This document shows positions 16,728-25,453 of a DNA stretch of 64,000 nt, one piece after another; position 1 is the stretch's first letter; each line of letters begins with the position of its first letter. The notes below the pieces were generated by a model that did no database searches, was not told where the DNA came from, and saw only the letters and a list, made by a program, of their open reading frames with translations. Source of the DNA: Sulfurimonas sp. RIFOXYD12_FULL_33_39 (GTDB lineage Bacteria > Campylobacterota > Campylobacteria > Campylobacterales > Sulfurimonadaceae); contig MICF01000009.1 in assembly GCA_001829785.1 (NCBI GenBank), positions 62,001 through 126,000 of the forward strand. The letters run 5' to 3'. The position numbers were made by a program, and so were the translations under genes.

Positions 16728-17604
16728 ACTTCTTTCGCTTTTCCCATAAGCTTTTGCGACTAATACCGAGTTTTTTAGATAGTTCCGTATCAGGAAATTT
16801 ATGTTGATAATTTAAAACTATATATTTTACATAGTCTTCTATAGGAAGAATTTCTCCCTGATCAAAAATATTGCTTTCGCTTTTAATCTCTATAATATCA
16901 TATTCGTCATCTTCTATCTTATCGGTGCTTGAAATTATCGCTCTTTTCTTTTCTATAGCTGCATAAAGAGCTTTTCTATCACTTTTTTTAATGGTTTGAA
17001 AATCAATAATATAGATTATAGAATTTCCGGTAATTGACTCTATTTCGTTTAGTGCTTTTGAATCGCTAAGTGTTATAAAATGCAACGGCAAGTTTTTCTT
17101 TTTTGCATATTCAAAAGCAAAAGAGTCTGCATGTTTTTGATATGCCGATGATATAAAAAGAGGAAGTTCTAAATTGTCAAAGTTATGTTCATTGGAAAGT
17201 GAAGAGAAGGTGTGTGTCAAATATTTGTCATAAGCTTCATTTCTTTTTTTAAGTTTCTCATAATCTTGATAGTGATTTATCTTTCTAATCAACTCTTCAA
17301 TCATAAAGGGCTTTAGTATATAATCTTTAGCTCCTGCCGAGAGAGGTTTAGATACTGTATCGTTGCTAATATAAGAGACCATTAAAATAATAATAGACTT
17401 TTTAAATGTATCAATTACCGGATTGAAATCTTGACCGTTAATATTTGTAGAGAGTAAAACGACATCATAGTTGTTACTTTTAATAGCATCTCTTGTTGAT
17501 GTACACATCTCGCAAACATGACCTAATTCGCTTAGTTTTGTAGCTATGCTTTGCGCTAAATAAACCTCATTTTCTATAATCAGTATCTTCAAATTTTTGT
17601 CCAA
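16705..17604 (-). CDS. HP1021/Cj1608-type atypical response regulator
   Basis: This 299-residue protein has a receiver-like N-terminal domain in which the phospho-acceptor aspartate is replaced by S52 (VVLLST) and the acidic pair is E11/N12, a middle domain without recognisable ATPase motifs, and a Fis-like helix-turn-helix near the C-terminus (LSKKLGISRKSLW). Length, substitutions and position beside ispDF match HP1021 of Helicobacter pylori, known to act without phosphorylation, to bind oriC and to respond to redox state. C31 and C34 are candidate redox residues. It starts with TTG and overlaps the ispDF end by 16 bp. Confidence 0.85.
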   Translation of the reverse strand: MDKNLKILIIENEVYLAQSIATKLSELGHVCEMCTSTRDAIKSNNYDVVLLSTNINGQDFNPVIDTFKKSIIILMVSYISNDTVSKPLSAGAKDYILKPFMIEELIRKINHYQDYEKLKKRNEAYDKYLTHTFSSLSNEHNFDNLELPLFISSAYQKHADSFAFEYAKKKNLPLHFITLSDSKALNEIESITGNSIIYIIDFQTIKKSDRKALYAAIEKKRAIISSTDKIEDDEYDIIEIKSESNIFDQGEILPIEDYVKYIVLNYQHKFPDTELSKKLGISRKSLWEKRKKYDIVKKK

Positions 17605-18710
17605 TCAAAATATTTTAAATTTGCGTTTGCTATTACTCCGACCCCTTCGCCCCGACCTATAAAACCGAGTTTTTCAGTTGTTGTAGCTTTTATGTTTACT
17701 CTTGAACTCTCTATCTCTAATATATCACTAAGAGTCTTTCTCATAAGCAGTTTATAGTTTCCTATCCTTGGTTTTTCGGCGGCTATGGTTAAATCTACAT
17801 TAACGATTACAAATCCAAAATTGTGAAGTTTTGTTACAACTGTTTTTAGTAGTTTTTTTGAGTCTATATCTTTGTACATGTCATCATTATCAGGAAAAAG
17901 CATTCCGATATCTCCCATTCCTGCAGCACCCAAAAGAGCATCAATAAGCGCGTGAATTGCAACATCGCCGTCGCTATGAGCTTTAAATCCGTAATCAGAA
18001 TCTATCTTTATGCCGCCTAAATACATGTCGCCTTTATCATCAAAGGCATGAACGTCAAATCCGCTTCCGCTAAGAGTGTCATTTGATGGTGCTTCAAGGC
18101 AATTCAACTCTTTTAAGTCATGCAGATGAGTTATTTTATGAGCATCTTTTTGACCCGGTATAAACATTCTTGAGCCGCCGTTTGCTACAATCGCACTGCT
18201 TTCATCAGTAAATTCCTCTTTTTGTTCAAGCGCAGATTTGAGCGCAGATGTAAGAGAAAGTTGCGGTGTTTGAACTATCTTTATCTTATCTCTCTCGACG
18301 GTTCTATCTTCATAAACTACCGTATCGCTTACGTTTAAGTATGGAACGATGCAGTCACTTTGCCCTATATGAGAGATAATATGACTTAAAAACTCTTTGC
18401 TAATGCAAGAACGCGCGATATCGCTTACAAGTACATACGGCGTATCTACTTCTTTAAGGGAATTGTATAAAGACTCTTGTCTTGAGGCACCGCCTTTGAT
18501 GAAAGTAAAATCCGCATAATTTTTCATAAACTCTATATCATCAAAAGATGAAGTTATAATAATTTTGTCAAAATATCTCGTTTTTTTGCATTTTTGTGCT
18601 ACAAACTGCCATAAAGGCAGATTTCCAATCCTAAGCCACTGCTTCTTGACATCTAGTCCAAAACGCGATGAACTGCCCGCAGCAAGTAAAATAAGTGTCA
18701 GATTAGACAA
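17589..18710 (-). CDS. ispDF: Bifunctional IspD/IspF of the MEP isoprenoid pathway
   Basis: This 373-residue fusion catalyses two steps of isoprenoid synthesis: CTP transfer to methylerythritol phosphate (IspD, about 1-205, with the LLAAGSSSRFG nucleotide loop) and formation of the cyclic diphosphate (IspF, about 217-373, with GFDVHAF and KAHSDGDVAIHAL metal ligands). The fused form is characteristic of Campylobacterota and some alphaproteobacteria. It starts with TTG at 18708-18710; AGGAG 6 bp upstream supports this. First gene of the leftward unit ispDF, regulator, sat-like, pgpA. Confidence 0.95.
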   Translation of the reverse strand: MSNLTLILLAAGSSSRFGLDVKKQWLRIGNLPLWQFVAQKCKKTRYFDKIIITSSFDDIEFMKNYADFTFIKGGASRQESLYNSLKEVDTPYVLVSDIARSCISKEFLSHIISHIGQSDCIVPYLNVSDTVVYEDRTVERDKIKIVQTPQLSLTSALKSALEQKEEFTDESSAIVANGGSRMFIPGQKDAHKITHLHDLKELNCLEAPSNDTLSGSGFDVHAFDDKGDMYLGGIKIDSDYGFKAHSDGDVAIHALIDALLGAAGMGDIGMLFPDNDDMYKDIDSKKLLKTVVTKLHNFGFVIVNVDLTIAAEKPRIGNYKLLMRKTLSDILEIESSRVNIKATTTEKLGFIGRGEGVGVIANANLKYFDWTKI

Positions 18711-18820
18711 TCAAGCTCCTAGAATTAAAAGTGTTACGAAATTATACACACCAAAAGCTTTTTTTTATCTTGAAAAAGTAGATTATTTTCATAAATATTC
18801 AAATAATTTATAAATTATTA

Positions 18821-18885
18821 AATCAAATAAGCAACTTAATATTATATTAACTTTATTTGATTATATTTCCAGTACTTGATATATA
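18821..18885 (+). promoter_or_regulatory. Candidate thiC promoter with overlapping inverted repeat
   Basis: TTGATT (18857-18862) and TATATA (18880-18885) are 17 bp apart. A perfect 10-bp inverted repeat, AATCAAATAA (18821-18830) and TTATTTGATT (18853-18862), has its right arm over the -35 box. No TPP-riboswitch-like structure is visible upstream of thiC, so protein-based control is possible. Confidence 0.4.
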
Positions 18886-18904
18886 TTATATATAATTTTT
18901 ATAG

Positions 18905-20296
<1,392 letters not shown>

Positions 20297-20350
20297 AAAA
20301 AACAATTAATTGATATAGGATAATTTTTGTCTTATTTAATTGTGATATGC

Positions 20351-20477
20351 TTTCATCTTAAAAATATAGCATTACGGAAGCAAAATATTCTGCTTAGAAA
20401 GAAGCCAGCTTTTCTAAAGAAACTTCGTTTTGTACCATAGCGGTTAGCGGAGCTATTTTGGCTTTGCTAAGATGGAA
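20351..20477 (+). ncRNA. Structured RNA candidate or leader upstream of mrp
   Basis: TTTCATCTTA (20351-20360) can pair with TAAGATGGAA (20468-20477), ten pairs counting one G-U, closing a domain of about 107 nt. Inside, ATAGC (20366-20370) pairs with GCTAT (20452-20456), and smaller hairpins are possible at 20379-20396 and 20396-20415. A GATAAT box at 20319-20324 could start a transcript near 20331. The mrp ribosome binding site follows 17 bp later. It could be a 5' leader or a separate small RNA; no known family is recognised. Confidence 0.35.
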
Positions 20478-20508
20478 TTATAAAATTAATAAAAAGGAAT
20501 AGATTAGA

Positions 20509-21621
20509 ATGACTAAAGATATTGTAAATTCAGCACTATCAAAAGTTTTGTATCCGGGTTTTACTAAGGATATTGTAACTTTTGGTTTTGTTAATAGTAT
20601 AGAGGTTAACGGTAGTGATGTTAGTTTTAACGTAGAGATTACTTCAAGCGCTCCTGAAGTTGCACAGCAAATCAAAGATGATGCAACTCGTGAGCTTAAA
20701 GCAGTAGGTGCGGCTAATATTACCGTAAATATTAAAGCTCCAAAAATGCCTGAAGCTCCAAAACCAAAGAGTAAAAATATTGCACCGCATATAAAAAACT
20801 TTTTGATGGTAAGTTCAGGAAAAGGCGGAGTCGGTAAATCTACAACATCTGTAAATATCGCTATTGCACTTGCCGCTCAAGGTAAAAAAGTAGGACTTTT
20901 GGATGCAGATATTTACGGTCCAAACATCCCTCGTATGATGGGTATTGCAGATTTAAAGCCTGAAGTTACAGGAAATAAAGTTCTTCCTATGAAAGCTTAC
21001 GGTATTGAGGTTATGTCAATGGGCTCACTGATGGAACCGGGCCAGTCGCTTATGTGGCGCGGTGCTATGATTATGAAAGCAATTGAACAGTTCTTAAGAG
21101 ATATTCTTTGGAGCGATTTGGATGTTTTGGTTATCGATATGCCTCCGGGAACGGGTGATGCACAACTTACTTTAGCTCAAAGTGTTCCTGTAACAGCAGG
21201 TCTTACCGTTACAACGCCTCAAAGTGTTTCTCTTGATGACTCTCGTCGTTCACTTGATATGTTTAGAAAGTTAAATATTCCAATTGCAGGAATCGTTGAA
21301 AACATGAGCGGATTTATCGCTCCGGACACCGGTGTAGAGTATGATATCTTTGGAAAAGGCACATCAGGACCTATGGCTAAAGAGTTTGATACAGAGATAA
21401 TTGCTGAGATTCCTATCGAGCCGAGTATTAGAACAGGTGGAGATGAAGGTAAACCAATTACTTTTGTAAATCCGACTAGTGAGAGCGCAAAACGTTATAT
21501 GAAAGCAGCAGAATCTATCTGGGCTACTATTGAAGCAGTAAATGCAAAAGGCGGAGCAAGTAATGAGAGTGTTCAGCCAACGACACCTCCAGGCGTATCT
21601 GCTTGCAGTACAAAACACTAG
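20509..21621 (+). CDS. mrp: Mrp/ApbC-family iron-sulfur carrier ATPase
   Basis: This 370-residue protein has an N-terminal MIP18/DUF59 domain (about 1-75) and a P-loop NTPase with deviant Walker A GKGGVGKST (104-112) and a DADIYGPNIP segment. Mrp proteins carry [4Fe-4S] clusters to apoenzymes. The usual CxxC in the NMSxFxCPxC region is missing: here it reads IAPDT, with A271 and T274 in the cysteine places. The only late cysteine is C366. Campylobacter mrp also lies near ispDF (recalled). AAGGA precedes the ATG. Confidence 0.88.
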   Translation: MTKDIVNSALSKVLYPGFTKDIVTFGFVNSIEVNGSDVSFNVEITSSAPEVAQQIKDDATRELKAVGAANITVNIKAPKMPEAPKPKSKNIAPHIKNFLMVSSGKGGVGKSTTSVNIAIALAAQGKKVGLLDADIYGPNIPRMMGIADLKPEVTGNKVLPMKAYGIEVMSMGSLMEPGQSLMWRGAMIMKAIEQFLRDILWSDLDVLVIDMPPGTGDAQLTLAQSVPVTAGLTVTTPQSVSLDDSRRSLDMFRKLNIPIAGIVENMSGFIAPDTGVEYDIFGKGTSGPMAKEFDTEIIAEIPIEPSIRTGGDEGKPITFVNPTSESAKRYMKAAESIWATIEAVNAKGGASNESVQPTTPPGVSACSTKH

Positions 21622-21634
21622 GTATATAAATATT

Positions 21635-21704
21635 AGATTGCTTCGTCACAAGCTCCTCGCAATGATTCTCATTGCGCGAGCTTCCTTAGAAGCCACAACA
21701 ATCT
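21635..21704. repeat. Palindromic dispersed repeat at convergent gene ends, copy 2
   Basis: Nested inverted repeats: AGATTG/CAATCT at the ends (21635-21640, 21699-21704), AAGCTC/GAGCTT inside (21650-21655, 21678-21683), and a core GCAATGA/TCATTGC around TTC (21659-21675). It lies between mrp and the diguanylate cyclase gene, which converge. It resembles a widely distributed class of short bacterial palindromic elements with GCAATGA cores; it may also act as a terminator. Confidence 0.65.
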
Positions 21705-21710
21705 TAAAAA

Positions 21711-23558
21711 TTAAAACTCTTCACCGCTTTTAAACATATCAGGTGTAAATTCCACTATTTTATTTCTACCGGTATTTTTTGCTTCATAAAGAGCTGTATC
21801 TGCATATTTGATACATTTCCAAATAGTATCTCCGTCACTCGGAAATTTAGCCATACCTATGCTTATTGTTTTTTTCAATGCATCTCCCGTGCCGACATCA
21901 AATGAGAGTGCAGCAAAAGCAGAGTGAATTTTTTTAGCAACTTCCATAGCCCCTTCAGAATCTGCATTATGTAGCATAACTACAAACTCCTCTCCACCGT
22001 AACGAATTGCCAAGTCTGATTCGCGAATGCTGTTTTTTAATATTTTTGAGAGTGCGACAATTACTTTGTCTCCAACATCATGTCCGTAAGTGTCATTTAC
22101 CATCTTAAAGAAGTCAACATCAAGCATCATTACCGTATATATATCTTTGTTTCTGCCTGCTTGACTCATAATTTTGTCTATAAATTCCTCTAAAAATCTT
22201 CTGTTGTATAATCCTGTCATACCGTCTCTAAGAGAAGTGTCTTTTAGTTTTTCCATAAGAATTTGACTCTCTATAACAGGTTTCGCAGCTTCAAGATAGT
22301 GCTTGATGCTTGATATATTTTTCTTCATAAGTTCAACTTCATTTATATCTTCAGATGTCATTGAAACAGTAAGCGAGACATCTTTATTTATAGAAAAAGG
22401 GATACAAACATAGTTTGAATTGAATGCCAAACAAGCTTGACACAAGTTCGGAAATTCTGTCGATATGGTGACGGTATTTGTTCTATGGGCTCTACACTCT
22501 AAAGCATTTTTATTTGTCTTTTCGTAACAAATCGTACTCTCTTCCGTTGAATATATGAGTTTTCTTTCCATAGTTACATTATTAACTTCATAAAAAGCAA
22601 AGTGTCCTACATGGTATTTTAATTTTAAAATATCGATTATTCTTGTATAGACCTCATTTTTAGAACCGTCATGCTCAATTGTTTTTTTAAATTTATATAT
22701 ATCCGATAATTCATTTATAATTGTTTTTGCTTCATGAAGCGGGTCGTTAGATAAAGCAGCGCCTTGCGGAATAAAAGTGGCTAGATTAAACTTTATATCT
22801 CCAAAAGTTTCTTGCATTTTGCTAAATAGAGAGTTCATCTGTTTTACTACATTTTTAGCATCTCCGCCTACTTTTGATACAAACTCATGAGTAAAATCTC
22901 CGCTGTATGCTTTTTTGATACCCTCTTGAAGATTTGAAAAAAGTTGCATATATGGAGTTACAAAGTAGTTCATTAATAATAAAACAATAAAAATAAACAG
23001 AAGATTTATTCCTAAAATTTTCAGCACTGTTACCATTCCGCTGTTTCTTGTTTCTGTAATATCAAACTGCATACTTATAACACCTAAAACTTCTCCCTTG
23101 TTTACGTTATGACAAGTTAAACAGTTTGCTACCGTGTTATCTGAAGTTGCTTTATAAGGTATTGTAACTCTAAGTTTCGTGCTGTTTGCGGTTTCGGTAA
23201 TTTCTTCTACGGCTTCGCCTGTTTTTAAGACTTTTTCATCAATGGCATCTTTGGTGTTCTCTTTATCAAAACCGTCCCCATACTGTTTAATAACATTTTG
23301 ACTTCTGATAAGTCTTAAGAACTCAACATTGCCGGTGCTTGATATTTGGTTTAAAAAGTACTCTCTTTTGTCCATTATACCATTAACCATATGTGCTGTT
23401 ATGCCGTCTTTTACAATGTTGGCTGCCATTTCAGCTTTATCTGTAGCACTTTTTATACTGTACTCTCTAAAGTTAAGCGCAATATTCACTATGGTAGCTG
23501 CAGTAAGTCCTAAAAGCATAATTGTAACTACAAACATTAACTTTGATTTTGTTGTCAT
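21711..23558 (-). CDS. Diguanylate cyclase with periplasmic c-type haem sensor
   Basis: This 615-residue membrane protein has TM1 at about 7-29, a periplasmic sensor (about 30-175) containing a haem c attachment motif C146-LTC-H150, TM2 at about 180-200, a HAMP-like region, a soluble middle with Cys-rich features, and a C-terminal GGDEF domain. The active-site motif reads GGEEF near residue 520, so it should make cyclic di-GMP. Attached haem suggests sensing of redox state or a gas such as NO. The gene is monocistronic. Confidence 0.9.
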   Translation of the reverse strand: MTTKSKLMFVVTIMLLGLTAATIVNIALNFREYSIKSATDKAEMAANIVKDGITAHMVNGIMDKREYFLNQISSTGNVEFLRLIRSQNVIKQYGDGFDKENTKDAIDEKVLKTGEAVEEITETANSTKLRVTIPYKATSDNTVANCLTCHNVNKGEVLGVISMQFDITETRNSGMVTVLKILGINLLFIFIVLLLMNYFVTPYMQLFSNLQEGIKKAYSGDFTHEFVSKVGGDAKNVVKQMNSLFSKMQETFGDIKFNLATFIPQGAALSNDPLHEAKTIINELSDIYKFKKTIEHDGSKNEVYTRIIDILKLKYHVGHFAFYEVNNVTMERKLIYSTEESTICYEKTNKNALECRAHRTNTVTISTEFPNLCQACLAFNSNYVCIPFSINKDVSLTVSMTSEDINEVELMKKNISSIKHYLEAAKPVIESQILMEKLKDTSLRDGMTGLYNRRFLEEFIDKIMSQAGRNKDIYTVMMLDVDFFKMVNDTYGHDVGDKVIVALSKILKNSIRESDLAIRYGGEEFVVMLHNADSEGAMEVAKKIHSAFAALSFDVGTGDALKKTISIGMAKFPSDGDTIWKCIKYADTALYEAKNTGRNKIVEFTPDMFKSGEEF

Positions 23559-23637
23559 TATGAAATCACTTTGTTATAATTTAATTAAATTTAATCATAG
23601 CTAAGAAAATATAAATTTAATATGAAATAAGAATTAA

Positions 23638-25452
23638 TTATTCAACAGTAACGCTTTTTGCTAAATTTCTAGGCATATCAACATCATTTCCTAATCTTAT
23701 TGATATTTCTAAAGATAAAAGCTGCACGACTATCATCATTTCAAAAAATTCTAACATGTAGTCTCTGCACTCGGATATCTGAACAAAATCATCGGCTTTT
23801 TCAAACTCTATCTGGCTTATTGCACATATTGTAGAGTCTCTCGCGCTAAGTTCCTCTACGTTGCTTTTTGATTTTTCATAGTGAAGATGTTTTGGAAGCA
23901 GTGCAATAGTAAAAAGTTCAGGGTCAGCAAGTGCAATAGGACCGTGTTTCATCTCACCGGAAGGGTAACCTTCTGCATGAAGATATGAAATCTCTTTTAG
24001 TTTTAAAGCGCCCTCTAAAGCAAGCGGATAAAATATATCTCGACCTATAAAGAAAAAACCGTGTCCGTGAAGATATCTTTTAGATAATCTTTTAATACGT
24101 TCATGTAAATCATCATTTACTTTTACATGTGATGGAATTTCACGAAGCAGTGAAATTTGTTTTGCTATTTTATTGTCTTCTAATGAGTTTTTTAGTTTTG
24201 CTATGTATAAGGATAGCATCCAAAAAACAGTTATTTGAGTAGCAAACGCTTTTGTTGAAGCTACACCTTTTTCAATTCCTGCACGTGTAAGAATCGTTGC
24301 ATCTGCTAATCTTACCATTGAGGAGTTATCAACGTTGCAAATAACTAAAGTTTTAAGTCCTGATGCTTTAGCCATCTTTAGTGCTTCAAGTGTATCTGCA
24401 GTCTCTCCGCTTTGAGAAATTACTATAAAAAGAGTATCACTGCTCATAACAGGTTCTCTATACCTAAATTCACTTGCAATTTCTAGTGATGTTTTTATTC
24501 TGGAGTAGCGTTCAAAAAGATATGAAGCACTCATTGCCGAATGATAAGATGTTCCGCATGCGCATAGTTTTATCTCACTTATCCCATCAAAAAGAGTTTT
24601 GTCAATTTCATCAAAAATTATCTCATTCTCGCTTAATCTTCCCATTAAAGTATCTGATATTACGTCGCTTTGTTCGTAAATCTCTTTTTCCATAAAAAAT
24701 CTAAAACCGTTTTTCTGAGCAGAGAGTTTATTTTGTAAAAGTGTTAAAAATTTAGGCTCTTTTCTTTTTTTATCTTTGTCAAAAATTGCTATTTCGCTTG
24801 AAGTTATATATCCGTAATCGCCGTCTTCAAAGTAGTTGACATTTGTACAATGTCCGATAATAGGAGTATCCGAAGATGCAAAATATTTCTCATCTTCGGC
24901 ATTTATGCCCACAAGCATAGGTGAACCCTGCTTCGCAAAAAATATAGCGTTTGGTTCTGCTTTTGTCACAAGCAAAATAGCATAAGCACCATGTAACTCT
25001 TTTACTGTTTTTGCAAAGGCTTCAAAAGGGTTGTTTGAAATTTTTAAATTTTTTTCAAACTGATGAACTATAACTTCGGTATCTGTTTGGCTTAAAAAGG
25101 TAATGCCGCTGCTTTGAAGCTCTTTTTTTAAAGTTGCGTAGTTTTCAATAATTCCGTTATGAACTACATAAGAGCTTTCCCCAAGATGCGGATGAGCGTT
25201 TAGCTCTGTGGGTTTTCCGTGCGTTGCCCATCTCGTATGTCCGATACCCACCGAAAAACCGTCTGTTTTAAAATCTTTTGTCTTTTCTTCAAGATTAACC
25301 AGTTTTCCAACCGCTTTGAAGTTTGAAAACTCTCCATTTTGTAAAACTGCTATTCCTGCCGAATCATAGCCGCGATACTCAAGCTCTTTAAGCCCGTCTA
25401 GTAAAATCTGTTTTGTGTTTTTTTTTCCTAAGTAGCCGACAATTCCGCACAT
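23638..25452 (-). CDS. glmS: Glucosamine-fructose-6-phosphate aminotransferase
   Basis: This 604-residue enzyme makes glucosamine-6-phosphate from fructose-6-phosphate and glutamine, the first step to UDP-GlcNAc. C2 after the initiator Met (MCGIVGYLG) is the glutaminase nucleophile; two SIS isomerase domains follow (about 285-420 and 455-590), ending in the typical NLAKSVTVE. The gene starts one base after glnD ends, so the two form one transcript and there is no room for a glmS ribozyme. Confidence 0.97.
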   Translation of the reverse strand: MCGIVGYLGKKNTKQILLDGLKELEYRGYDSAGIAVLQNGEFSNFKAVGKLVNLEEKTKDFKTDGFSVGIGHTRWATHGKPTELNAHPHLGESSYVVHNGIIENYATLKKELQSSGITFLSQTDTEVIVHQFEKNLKISNNPFEAFAKTVKELHGAYAILLVTKAEPNAIFFAKQGSPMLVGINAEDEKYFASSDTPIIGHCTNVNYFEDGDYGYITSSEIAIFDKDKKRKEPKFLTLLQNKLSAQKNGFRFFMEKEIYEQSDVISDTLMGRLSENEIIFDEIDKTLFDGISEIKLCACGTSYHSAMSASYLFERYSRIKTSLEIASEFRYREPVMSSDTLFIVISQSGETADTLEALKMAKASGLKTLVICNVDNSSMVRLADATILTRAGIEKGVASTKAFATQITVFWMLSLYIAKLKNSLEDNKIAKQISLLREIPSHVKVNDDLHERIKRLSKRYLHGHGFFFIGRDIFYPLALEGALKLKEISYLHAEGYPSGEMKHGPIALADPELFTIALLPKHLHYEKSKSNVEELSARDSTICAISQIEFEKADDFVQISECRDYMLEFFEMMIVVQLLSLEISIRLGNDVDMPRNLAKSVTVE

Positions 25453-25453
25453 T

